Below are positions 28,160 to 40,319 of a stretch of DNA of 64,000 nt, in pieces. This DNA comes from Tubiluchus corallicola (Eukaryota; Priapulida; Priapulimorpha; Priapulimorphida; Tubiluchidae). Every line of letters starts with the position of its first letter. Position 1 is the stretch's first letter. The position numbers and the translations under genes were made by a program. The notes beneath the pieces were generated by a model. That model ran no database searches. It was given only the letters and a program-made list of their open reading frames with translations, and was not told where the DNA came from. Where the stretch lies: contig JAQGDQ010000026.1 of NCBI GenBank assembly GCA_030141605.1, forward strand, positions 496,001 to 560,000, given 5' to 3'.

Positions 28160-30955
28160 TAATAAATCATCGGAATTATAAAATATAATAAACTAAATTT
28201 ACGTGCCTATATGGAAAAATATAACAATATAATTTTATGATGGACACGTTATAAATAAAATACATGGAGTCTATGATAAACACTTGCACGCTATTTGACA
28301 AGTAACCGTTCAGCGCACCTGACCGATCAGCTGTTTAAACGGTAAATATTTACTTTAGTACCTATTATTACTATAGCGTCTAATAGTACCTCTAAGCCAT
28401 ACAGGTGTAACACAAATTTAAATTTGCTCAAACAGTAATGACAGAAATTAATTTTGCTCAAATACTAATGACAGAAATTGGCATCGAGCCATTTTTAGTA
28501 ATTACAGTAGGTATTGTCATATGTCTTCTGAAAAAGTAGAGGGTAGCTACCTCAATTAGTAATCATATCGAATGTACCTGCAAGTATATACGTAGCTATG
28601 ACCACATAAAACTTTCAACTGCAATTTCTAAACAAACACGTAAAATTGGTTTATTATGATCGTTGTACTTTTTCCCTTATTTTCGGCATCATATCTCCAA
28701 TTTTTTCGTGCTTACTATTTTTAGCATACTTTATCCGTGTAGAGGAATTCATTGAATCAAAACTCAATATGCAACTCAAACGCATACTCAAATACATACC
28801 GAACATTAAAACCAACTCTGGCAAAGACGTTCACGTTTCTATGTCTTTATTCTTTTGGAAAACGAGAGGGGCTGATGTTCGCTTTACAAGACGTTTAAAA
28901 AAATTTTTACCATCCGCAAATATTTTTTTACTGAATAGATTACTATTTTAAACTTTTCTATTAATCTGACACAACGTCAGAACGATTGTCTGGCCTTTTA
29001 TCATTTGTTGCGAATTTCAAATTAGTCTGTCGAGAGGTGCACATACTCGAGCTAAATACAGGTAATCAACTACTGCGCCCGAGTTTCCCTGACGTTCTAG
29101 ACCGGCAGCAGTATGTCGCATGATTTCGTAGTAATTCTTTTGTAAACAGGTGCCTGTCTTTGCTGCATCGTTTCCGGAAGCTACCATCTCGCAACTCTCC
29201 CCTTACTATAACAGTGTGCCCGCCTTTGATTTAGGTGGATTACCGACCTCAAGGACAACTTGTATCTCTTGCTGGGATTAATACATTTCCTGCTGCGGAT
29301 TACCCATTGTGCTCTGCAATCCTAGTTTACCTATTTTCTCTAAATGCCCCAAACGAGTTTTTTGTTATTTTGAAGTCCATAAAAAGTACTGGTTGTCCTT
29401 GGCCCTTTTATGTTCTATCAGCAGCGCATGCGTGCTCATGCGTTTGATTGCTAGCCAAAACAACATCCTATTATCGGCTAATCGTACCTGGTTTGTTTCT
29501 TTAGCACTAAACCCAGCGGCAAATGCAACCGTAGCAAAGTTTATCTGCCCGTAATTACCGTACCTGGTTAGTTTAAATTTGTTAGTGTTACGCTTTAATA
29601 AGTAAAAATGCTTCTGGTGATTAAAGCAGTAATATCCTCGGCAAAGAAAAACAGAAAGTCTAAGAAAATCTTCCAAAAGAGTAACAGGCAGATCTTCAGC
29701 TACACGAATCAAAATTCCATTCTTGCTTCCATTGCCGTTATTGCTGTCGACTGTCGTCTTTGGATCATATGATCATCACAATTATGTCATAGTCATAATC
29801 ACAACCTTAATCATCATCATCATCATAAGCACCAACATCGCCATCCTTCCATTGATTATTTTCTTTCTGACGTTTAAATTTCAAACTATGCGCAATAACT
29901 TTGGCTTGTTTTTTGAGCGGGGCCTTTAAATTGCACGCCTCTGCTTCTAGAAGGCATTTAAATGTCATGTCCCGTTTGCAATACTGTAACAGCCACGTGA
30001 GTTTCATTAATGTTTGGCAATGTATCTGCATGCATACTAATAAGGCATCTTTCTGATCGTGCCTTCTCTATAGTTAGCTGTTCCTGCTTCGCAGTCTTTT
30101 AAATATAAAAACAGGAAACCCTCATTGCCAGCCTTGCATCTGTTCAACATGCATGCAAGAATACTAGCATTCATTGGTAGCCACAAAGGAGGACCCACAA
30201 AGCTGGGCCTGCAGAGTAGCATGTCAACAAATACCCCCATTTATCCGGTGGACAATGCCAAATGTTCTTGCACACCTACGCGACATTCAAGCAAACAGAA
30301 TTTCTCGCCAGTAGAAATGGAACAGGAGAGGGCTTTAGCGCTGAAAAGACTTAGCAGAATTTGACGATTATCTTTGAGCACCACTCAGGCTGGCAGCATG
30401 TTTTGCGCAGCAATAAATTACTGGCGTCAAAGGAAAGTATGGTTCTTGAGGAACAGTGAAATTGCCCGACGTGCAGGGACGTCAACAAAGCCTGGTCTTG
30501 TGCTCATTGTTACAGAACCTGTTGTGGTGTGGATCCCTACCATCAGCGTGTCTAAAGCACGGGGGGAATTATTATGATTATGCCTGTTTTTCCATCTAAT
30601 CGTATCAAATCTGGGGTGTGCTGTAATCACACATCCTGCATTGATAAAGAGGCATCACGCAATGCTCCCTTTTTTGCTGGCGGAGATGACATGCAGCTTC
30701 ATCGCTTATCTTTCAAAGTTGTTGACAGAAGTGCAATTATGCCTAATACAAGAAAAGCACTGAAAAATCATACAATGCCAACAGCTTAAATATTCAACTT
30801 GCAGTGCACAGGGCTAGTCTTATTCTTTAATTTTGACATTTTCGTCGACAGTGATGAAAATTATAAATGCAGTAGCTTTGATATTATTAATAGTGAAAGT
30901 CAAGAGAAGGAAAACTAAAGATTTTCTTATAAACAGTATCCAGCGATGATATCAT
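28160..30955. other. Stretch with several short overlapping ORFs, no recognised gene
   Basis: Composition rises somewhat in GC between about 29.0 and 30.8 kb, and short ORFs of 60-115 codons overlap on both strands (28646-28951 +, 29365-29712 -, 30125-30364 +, 30374-30577 +, 30574-30789 +). None shows a known domain, and none has convincing splice sites. It may hold a decayed mobile element or a lost gene; I cannot tell which. Confidence 0.35.
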
Positions 30956-30960
30956 AATAA

Positions 30961-30961
30961 A

Positions 30962-31004
<43 letters not shown>
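30961..31004. repeat. AAT trinucleotide microsatellite
   Basis: About 14 AAT units. Confidence 0.95.
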
Positions 31005-31006
<2 letters not shown>

Positions 31007-31794
31007 CATTATATGGTTTATAAACAAATTCTTAAAATACGCCTAAAAGGTTGCACAGGCTGTAAATTCCATGATAACAGTGCTGTTATATCCAAACTTA
31101 TTCAAGACCCAGATGCGTAATGCAGTTTCATGATAAAAAACTAAACTCAAAACACTCGTGATAATGTGCTTTTAACATAGGTATACTGAAAAAATATTTA
31201 CGCTTAATATGGTACAGTCTGGTTTCATGTCTAAACTGAGCACTTTGTTTATTTTTCTGTGAAAATACACTTGAACATAAGGGACCTAGACGTTCTTGCT
31301 GTGATTCATGCATGTCAGTAGCTATCTGCGTTTGTTGTTTGGTCTTGTCACTATCGGAATTACCCAAGGATCATCATAATTCAAGTACTCGGTTCCCACG
31401 CTGCTGGGGTATCCCCCAAGCTGTATAATGACTGCACCAGCTGCAAGCTTCAGCATCTGTTGTTTATACATCTGTAGACCAGAACCCCTCGTGTGCCTCA
31501 GGTGCAGACAGCTTTCTTAGGGGCCTAGATGCTAGTATACGGTTCATTCATCATCAACTAAAAAATAAAATTTCACCTGCGGCACAGAAAAGAATTCTAA
31601 GACATCAACCTTCTCTTCTTGCTTTTTATGGGAAAATACCAGTAAAATTAGAATATTATTTTATATGCGTCTCACAAACCATTTCTGGTAGGTTAAGCAG
31701 TAACATTTTACGCATGCTACAAAAAGTGGTTCATTTTGCAAATGCTACGGGATTAGACTCAGTATTTCGACAAGCTTTTTTTTAGCAGAAACAA

Positions 31795-31995
31795 GTTCAC
31801 AAAGCTAAATAAGTAGAAAAACGAAGGAATAAACGAATAGATGGGTAAACGAATGGCTTAACGGATAAATAGGTAAACAAAATAGTTAGCAAATATGTAC
31901 ATAAAAGTGCGAATGAACAAATGGTAGAATGAATGACAATGCAGACAAGTAAACGAACGATTAAACGAGCAAAAAACGAACAGGCAAATAAACAC
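31795..31995. repeat. Degenerate AAACGAAT/AATGAATAG-type repeat
   Basis: About 200 bp of imperfect purine-rich 4-5 bp units such as AAACGAATAGATGGGTAAACG and GAACAAATGGTAGAATGAATG. No coding capacity. Confidence 0.55.
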
Positions 31996-32239
31996 AGTTA
32001 TTCCTGATTAACAGCAAAAACAATATTACTTGATATTAATAATTTTAATAATATATTTTCAAGCATTATAATATATATATGGCACATACTAAGTTGTTAT
32101 AGTGTGGTGTTTTTATTTGCCTGTTATAATTTCTCCATCGGCATATTCCTGATCGTCCTAGATATTTGGAACATATGCGTTGCTAACGTGGCTATTAAGG
32201 GTATTACCCGATACGCACTAAACAGATATCAGGTCCCAA

Positions 32240-32383
32240 TTAACTTGCATTTGGATGCCCATATTGGCTGAGAATCGTGGGAATTTCATCCTCATCACCT
32301 GCTCCTGTCGTCAGAATCATTAAAGGTTGCACAGGTAACGTGCGTGGGCGGCACTGAGGTGTGTAATTACGTGCTATCACCAT
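32240..32383 (-). CDS. Weak candidate for a short coding or terminal exon
   Basis: Forty-seven codons from ATG (32383) to TAA (32240) with an unusually protein-like C-terminal part (TTGAGDEDEIPTILSQYGHP) and higher GC than the surroundings. An AATAAA lies on the same strand near 32112-32117, about 125 bp after the stop, as a terminal exon would have. An in-frame TGA five codons before the ATG, and no fitting acceptor, argue against a longer exon. Not recognised; could be chance or a remnant. Confidence 0.15.
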   Translation of the reverse strand: MVIARNYTPQCRPRTLPVQPLMILTTGAGDEDEIPTILSQYGHPNAS

Positions 32384-33527
32384 AATTGGTCCTCATACCT
32401 AGAGACAGTTGATGTTTGTAATGTGCAGGAACGTGAATAAAAGTGAAGCCAAATTGTAAAACACAACGACTTCATTTTTAATGATGAATGATTTACTAAT
32501 AAAAAATCATAAGCAAAAATTGTGTCGTAAATACATTCAAAAGCAACGAAGAAATAAAAACTAGTTCGGAATGCAAAGCACTTGGTTATTCGCTTATTCA
32601 GTTTTTCTGCAGAACTGCCTGGATATGTGGTTTAGAACTCTATTCATTGTTGCCATCGTGAATATGTTATTTTGAACGCCATTTAGCGTCATCATAAATT
32701 CTTTTACTGTAACAAATTTGAATATGAAGTTATTCTATTGTGACATCACAATATAAAAACTTACTACACGAGCGACAACAACGAGAACGAGGCCGATTTC
32801 ACGGCGAAAAAAGTCCGTTTACAAGCTTAGGGAGTTAACTCAAAAATTCACAATGAAATAGATAGAAAATGCTGGAGATTTACGAACCAGCAACAAGAAA
32901 AACAATCAACGAAATCTTTAAAAAATCTACGTATTTGTAGATGGCCGTAAGTAGATGCAAGTTGCAACTCGCTAAGCGTTTTTTAACTTTATTTACAAAC
33001 GAGTGCCAGAAATAAAAAATGTCAATAAACAAATGTATATATATATATTTAGCATCTGCCTCGACATTCGCTGGCTATTATTAGTTCTCAATCTTTCTCT
33101 AACAAAACCCGCGTACTTGAGCCTCGAAATGACGGCGTAGTGCTGCTACCTGTATTGATAATACCAAACTCACCATATAGAAGTCACAGGTGTTCCTCCG
33201 CGCGATCAGATTCCCGAGGTTACCTTCCTTTTTACTTAGACAATCTGATGGTAATCTGATCTCCATTTCAAAAACGAATTGTTGTCAATCGGGTCAATTT
33301 GGGTGCTTATTATAGCATTCCTTTCATCGGGAAAAAGTGTAGAGTCCCGCGATCCGGGACAGGTGTAGGCTTTCAATTTATGAATGTTTTCTATCGGCGG
33401 CAGCGTAGGGGTGTTCGCGACTGCTCGAAGGCGGGGGCGTATAATTTAGATGCGCAGTGATTTCCGCTAATGCTGCTATTGCTGCAAGTGGACGCTGGTA
33501 ACAATGACGCGAAAAGATGAAGTTGTA

Positions 33528-34251
33528 GGGAGCCGAGTTGACCACTGAGCCAAGTAGACCACTTTCGGTAAAACCGATGCGCTAAAAGTAGTGTCCTACA
33601 TGGGCAGCCCAAGTAGGACACTAGCGATTTTTGTCGAGAATCGGTAATTTGGTCAAATTTTTGAAAATTCTGTGAAAGTTTCTTCATTTTATTAAAAATT
33701 GTGCTTGTTGGTTGGTAAAAAACTTGTTGGTAAAAAAGTAATTTTTAACATTTAAGAAAAGCAAGGATAATTAGTTTTAATATTATCAGTAGTATTGTAA
33801 CATGTAGGGCACTGTCCTACATGGCTCGCTAGCCCATGTAGGACACATAGATCGCTAGAACATTTACTTATAAGAAAACAATTATTTGCCCAAGAGGTAG
33901 TGAAACGGATCACCTGTTTGTGAAGTGTGAAAAAATCAAAAATGATATACCTTAAACAAATGTTGAATTCGCAAAAAAGTGGGGTTTTTTCACTTCAACA
34001 ACATTAATATCGAAACCAAATTTAATATTGTCCGTTCTACCAGCTCAGAATAAAATTCTTTTATTTTATTAGATGTATAATAAATTATTCAACGTGTACT
34101 AACGTTTTTAATTATTATTATTACATAAACAAAGACAACGGACGGTGTCAGTACACTTAACGACTCAATTCGCGACCCGTCTCTAGTGTCCTACTGGGGC
34201 AGCCCAAGTAGACCAATTGGTCTACTTGGCTCAGTGGTCCACTCGGCTCCC
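33528..34251. mobile_element. Foldback transposon-like element with nested palindromes
   Basis: The first 34 bp (33528-33561, beginning GGGAGCCGAG) and the last 34 bp (34218-34251) are inverted copies with one mismatch. Inside are further palindromes: 33590-33622 (arms around TGTCCTACATGGGC), 33813-33846 (same arm motif) and a perfect 26-bp palindrome at 34204-34229 overlapping the right terminal repeat. There is no transposase. The flanks (GTTGTA left, AACAGA right) give no clear target duplication, so I cannot assign a superfamily. The minus-strand ORF at 33391-33687 runs through the left end and is probably an artefact. Confidence 0.82.
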
Positions 34252-35755
34252 AACAGAAGTAATGAAGATTATCGTCGCTTATTGACCCCCCTCAGACTTA
34301 ATACTGCGACTGCCTAAACAATATTAAAAAAATAACAAAATTCCGGGCTTGCAGTAGTCATACGACTATCCGCATCGGGGTACTTTGACTCATCTCGCTT
34401 GAAAAGACGTAAATACGAGAAATGTAAAATTATGCAAAATTAACGCAACGATTTGAAGTATCACTTTGCTATTAATAATTAGGAAACATTTAACCTAATA
34501 GCAACACTGTCTTAAACGTAATTGAAGAAGTGGGCAAGTAAAATCTTCGCTTTGAACTAAATATTCGTAAATTTGTGCACTGAAATGTTTGTAAACCCCA
34601 GTATGCGAAAACTAAATCTGTAAAAATAAATACAATTAATTTTATCACCAGTTTTTAATGAAACGCAAATTTCCACTTTTGTCAACTTACTGAGTACCGT
34701 CATTTTCTTTGAGGTTGGCTGACACAATCATTACGCTTTCGACGTTTTTAGAAATTCTTGTTTTTATGACTTGCTAATCAAATATTTTGCTTGTGTGTAA
34801 GTTAGTAATGCGATTCACTGTTCAAAAACCAAATCTGTGGCCAAACCAGTTTTTCCGAAGTCTGTTTGATTTTAATATTAGTGCGAGAGTATTCTCGTCT
34901 ATTTGATTAAATTCTTGAGAACTAAGTCTCCATCTTTAATAATGCACGCATTATCCCTGAGCAGATTTATACAAAACACGCAGTTTGAACAAGACATTTT
35001 ATTAAAATTTCATGCAGATTGGCACCTTACATAAGCAGCAACAGCAACAGCAGCACCAACAACAGCAGCAAACTCTTACTTGTAAGTTGTAACATCATGT
35101 TTTTACAAAGCATTGCTACACACAATTTTCGGTGTGCGTACCTTTGATAACATGCTAAATTGTCTCGTACATGTGTTTGTAAAGGTGTATTTTTGGTGTC
35201 ATCAGTCTTTAGACTACATTCAAAGAAATTATAATCCAGACTTGGCCATACGTCTGTAATAATTTCACATAGGGCTTACGTGAAAAACAACATTTAACTT
35301 GTGAAGAGACAAGTTTAGTTAATCGTTACACAACCTTTTTGTTGATATGAGGAAACGCATCTTTAGTGTGTTTTGCAAGTCAAAATGCGCTGTTTTTGTC
35401 AATTTGATTTATTTCCTCTTTTTCAACCTAGTGTATGAAAGCAAGATTTGTGATAGTGCCACATATGCGTGTTTATTAATTAAATAGTACGTTGAATGAG
35501 ATTTATCGAATCCGATTACAAATTTTATGTTTTAACATTTGCAGACATTGCACAGGACACGCCGATCTCAATACAAGATATAAGCGTCAACGGCGAAAAC
35601 ATAACTGTCAGCACCACTTCCGTGAAGTTTGGAAATAGGCTGGGGCTAGCTCACTTTTTCCTATATCTGGAACAGATACAGTATTCACAAATGAATTTTC
35701 CTTGAAAGTTTATCAGTGAAGAGCGAGAATATCGTGAATTGCCTAATCCTACATT
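34252..35755. other. No recognised gene
   Basis: AT-rich. A CAGCAACAG-type run lies at 35036-35070. The frame at 35496-35705 follows a good acceptor (TTTGCAG before 35545), but no donor, domain or partner exon supports it. Confidence 0.4.
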
Positions 35756-35880
35756 CAGGGCCGGATTATGACCTTTTGGGCCCTCTAGAGATGGGCCCCC
35801 ATTTAATACCAAATGTTACCAAACTTTGACGGGCCCTAGACTGCAACCTATACTAGCCTACAGAATAATAGCCCTGCTTA
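35756..35880. mobile_element. Possible truncated hAT element end
   Basis: CAGGGCCGGATTATGACC followed by GGGCCC-rich sequence resembles the terminus of many non-autonomous hAT elements (CAGGGCCGG start). I did not find a matching inverted end downstream, so it is at best a truncated copy. Confidence 0.35.
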
Positions 35881-35899
35881 CATTTGATAAAATAAGCAG

Positions 35900-38800
35900 A
35901 ACATTTGTATGAATGGAACAAGGTACGCAAATCACGTGACTATTAATACTGACGAGAGAGCCATTGGAGTGTCGATTTCGTCATCACTAGCTTTAGCTGC
36001 AAACATCGATGATGCAACGTGTTAAACATGCACCTGGGGGCAAACACTACTGATTCTAAACCAGACATGCCTGACTGCCAACATCCGTGTTGTTTCACTA
36101 GATTTCCAAGTATTTAAATATTTGGTGACTGATGCAATAAATGTTATTTCACTAGAGCTTGCCTTGATTGGTAATACTTGTCAAAACAAGTATGATGTAG
36201 CACCGAAACGTGCTTGATTTCGTGGAATTCAGTTGCTTACTGAGAAATGATATTATTACTGTAACTACTAGTCAATTTAGAGACAATTGCGGGTATTTAT
36301 ATACCGTTATAATCATAAAAGGGATTTATATACATTAAAGTTTTCATATAAAGCAATAATTCGAGTATTAAAAAGTCCAAAAATAGTTTTTCAAAAACTT
36401 CATAAATATGCCTTTAAGTATTTTTATTAAAGGTTGATCACCTAATGTAATGTATTTATAGGCCTACTATAACAGTACATGTACATTTTCTGACTCGTCT
36501 ATGAAAGTGTGCATTTATTATTGGGATAAAATATTTATTCATCACGAATTTCAGCAAGAAAAATTTTTTTAATTATTTTTCTTAATTATCGTCTCTACAA
36601 ACCGAAGTTCGTACTCTTAGAGAAGAGCTGGCTTTTTGTGTTTTATGAAAATATTATTAGTTCCTGACTCCTAACGGTCTACAGGAACGAGCTGTCACAG
36701 GTTCTCAGTATAACCGACCTGGTGGGTTATTAATTTTTGTTAATCGTAAAGTTCAGCAGTCAAATAATGCAAATTTGTGGTTGGAGCTTTATAAAGGTAG
36801 AACTTTTATGTAAAAAAAACATTTATATCAAATCATGCCCCAAAATGACTCTATCACAGCGGTATTCCTATTTTCTTAATAATACATTACTTTAGTTATT
36901 ATTGATATTGGTATTGATCATCTTTAGGTTATCTATACCTTAACTTCGAGAATCTAAAGACATTTAAAAATAAGAACTTTTTAAATATAGCACTAGGGCT
37001 CGTGCGTGACATATTTGGTGTCCATAAATATTCACTTATCAATTAAATGGGATGAGGGGATCACATATACAACGCGCAATTATTTGCGTCTCGACACAGA
37101 CATGTTCAATGTCTCGTGATTAGACGTAACTTATTGCGAGTTGTTACATGAAGCCCCGCAAATTCGTTATCGATTCAACGGGAACGCATTCTCAGCAGCC
37201 AAGATCGTGGATACAAAACTACCAATGACAACAATGCGCGAACACACAACTTAATCCATACCAAACGCCTACAACAGAAAATGTGCCATCTTTACAATTT
37301 CACTACATTCACTTGAGCTGGCAACAATTTGAATGCCGATAAACATCTCAAATGCATAACGCAAATGCGCATTTAGGGTATTATTCACGTATCTTGGGTC
37401 TATTGCTTGCCCTTCCCCTTATTTTATCAGATACTGAAACGATACCCGTGGGCGTTGAAAGACCACGCAAACATTTTACGAGAAATTTCTTGGTCATTTA
37501 TCATAACGTCTTTCTAAAGCATCGGCGTAGTACATAGAATTTTAATAAGCTGGACTTATTTCACGTCGTTGTCACTTTAACTTTTGCCGTTTAGTCATAA
37601 AGACGAGAATGGGACAACCCAGAATTATTGTGGAAATGGTGTGACATGTGACAGATGACTTATGGAATCATGTGACCTGGACGGGTAACACGCTGTTGCT
37701 AGCATAGTAATTTTTCGTAACAGAATAAAGTTTTCAAAATGTGTTACTGACATCATACGACGATGGGTACGCATGGCGACACATCGACAGTCTAGTCAGA
37801 CTGAATATCGACCAGTGTTTGGCCGACCGACGAACATGCTGGCTCACTGACTGACCAACTAATTAGTTGACTATTTGATTCAAAGTGTGCAGGCCATAAG
37901 TGTCTAAGAAAGTTGTCGTTGCTGGCTGGCCCACAAGAAATGACGACGATGGATACTAAATCATACCGTAATGTCAATAAAAAATTGATAATTACAGTGG
38001 TCTTGATGATGATAAAAACGGAAGAGGTTTGAGTTAAAGGAAAGAAGGAAGAAGGCTAAATAAGACGAACGATGAAAACACCAAACCTATGATATCACGA
38101 CTGGACAGTGATGAAAACTTTTGCTTGGAAGAGAAAAACGAAGAAAATTTGTTTTATTTTACGAGAGACAGGGTGATTTCAGACTGGGTCCTTGTGTACA
38201 TTAGAGGGCTCCAATCCGCTGTTTGCTTTACGCATTTCCTATTCGTGGATGCCCATGGTTGCACAAATACAAAAACTGTTTTAGAATTTCTTCCTGCTCC
38301 AATGGCGAAGTTTAATGCTAGGTCTACACTTTACAGACCCACTTTTACTTTCCTGCAATTTTCGCACCATTCAGAGTTTTTCCACGTATCCGGGCGCTGC
38401 ATTTTAAAGCACCTTGTACACAACAGCAAGCTCTGTAGTGTGAATGCTGAAGCGTTTACTAATATGCGCCAGAATAATAAGTGCACTTTGGAGTGGAATT
38501 ACTCAGCTGGTTAATTGTTGAAAATCGCCTAACGAAAACACTTTCCCGCTGGTTTTCAAGGAACGCAGAAAAATTGGAAAAAATTGAAAAAATGGGTGAA
38601 CAATAGTAGTCAGGCATTTATAAGGGAGGCAAGTGTCACAATATGTATAAGGCATATGCGTAAAATTTTACTTCATGAAGTTTTTTAAATGTTATTCCAA
38701 AATTATATTGGCACGTAACACTTCGAATGTTTAAGCCATGTACTTGAGATTATATGAGAGAAAGATTACATAAGCTCGTAAGGTGATGCACGTGACAATC

Positions 38801-39890
38801 CCGCAAAAATCTATAAGAAGCTAAGAAGGTTGCGTCACCGTTATTACTGTTACATAATTAATGGAATAGATTATAAAATTTCTGTCTGATATTAATAGCA
38901 ATTTAGCAATAAAGCAAGATACCAATGCTGTCGTTCAGAAATCTACAAATTGCATTTTACATTTGAGAAGTTCATGTAACACACATGTTGTAAAATCAAA
39001 AGTAAATGACAGCAAGCAGTAGAATGATATAAAACATGCGCACAATTTTATAGGACGAATTAAAATTCATATATAGCCAGTGTGTTTTAATTTATCACTC
39101 TCATTTAGCAATACTGAAATTAAAAATGACCTTTAGCACAACTTACAACAAAATTAAGTCTTAGTACAGATAACTCCCCTCAAGTTCGTATTAGCTAGAC
39201 TTTATTTAACTGTGCTAAATCGCTGTCAATATAACAACAGGTTTTATTTCACAATGGGCACAGGTCCAACCGTTAATTTACTATCTATCTAACATTAGTG
39301 TTCTTAATGACTTCACTGCACCCATAGAATTCATATCTCGCACAATACTGATATCCTTCCTGATTCTGCGGGTGCAAGTGGGACATGTACAAGATGCATG
39401 CTATATTGTTGACTTATTCTGCTAACGTATGTTGGGGGGCACCAGCGGCCCATATGGTGACCATAGCAACACAATCTTCGGTGGCTGTCAACTAAGCAAA
39501 AAGCCGAGGCACAGCGGGGTTAGAATTGTTGTGAAAGATGAAACTGAGCTTGTAGTATGATACGAGGCCGTTGAAGATCGTCCGTGTTTGGGGAAAAGCT
39601 GGGTTGGCATCTTCCCATGACCTGGAGTCAGACACGTGATGATGTGTGGATGGCATGGGTTTCCAGCGTGCGCGCACCCGCCAAAAGTGTGCCTTCGTTG
39701 AAGTTCATTCCAAGACATACCTAACAGTATAGTTCTGAGAAAGGCATATCAGAGTTAAATAAATGGCTATTTTGAATTTTTTATGTATTTGTAGGTTCAA
39801 CGCTTATTTTCACTTGAAGGCTGTAGACTCAGCCTTAACCGAAACATACACGAGTGCAGAATGTTGATATAAAATTCAATGAACGAACGA
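35900..39890. other. No recognised gene
   Basis: Mostly AT-rich sequence. It contains a short CTGACTGA-like patch (37780-37875), a 141-codon ORF at 38089-38514 without recognisable domain, and a GC-richer patch at about 39420-39710 whose minus-strand ORFs show no known domain. Confidence 0.45.
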
Positions 39891-39893
39891 ATT

Positions 39894-40312
39894 AATAATG
39901 AATGAATGAAATAAAATTGGTAAAGGAAGAAGAAAGAAGTGGATGAAAATACAGACACACACAACAAAAAAAAGAAAAGTTGAATTACAGAAAAACAGAA
40001 AGAGACAAAAAAGAAAAACTAAGTAATAAAAGGAGTAAAAAGATGGAAAAAAGAAAAAAGAAAGAAGGAAAGAAAGAAAGGAAAAGGGAAGAAATAAGGA
40101 AAAGGGAAAAAGAAAGAAAGAAGAAAAGGAGAAAGGAAAGCAAGAATGAAAGAAAAAAAGAAAGAAGGGAAGAAAAGGAAAGGAAAGAAGAAAAGAAAAT
40201 AGAAAGAAGAAAAGAAAGAAAGACGAAAAAAGATGAAAACAAAGAAAGAAAGAAGGAACAAGAAAGGAAAGCAACCCAAGCAAAAAAGAACGTAAGACAG
40301 AAGGAAAGAAAT
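39894..40312. repeat. Purine-rich low-complexity tract (GAAA/GAAG)
   Basis: About 400 bp of nearly pure A/G on the + strand with irregular GAAAGAAAG units. Produces a Lys/Glu/Arg-rich ORF on + (39980-40387) and Phe/Leu/Ser-rich ORFs on -, none of which I regard as genes. Confidence 0.92.
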
Positions 40313-40319
40313 GTTTTGT

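Noticed and set aside
35545-35705. Possible exon after a TTTGCAG acceptor (35496-35705 frame)
   Set aside because: No donor, no partner exon and no recognised domain; not enough to call a gene.
38089-38514. 141-codon + ORF
   Set aside because: Longest non-repeat frame outside the two genes, but no recognisable domain or splice support, and a frame of this length is expected about once by chance in this much AT-rich DNA.
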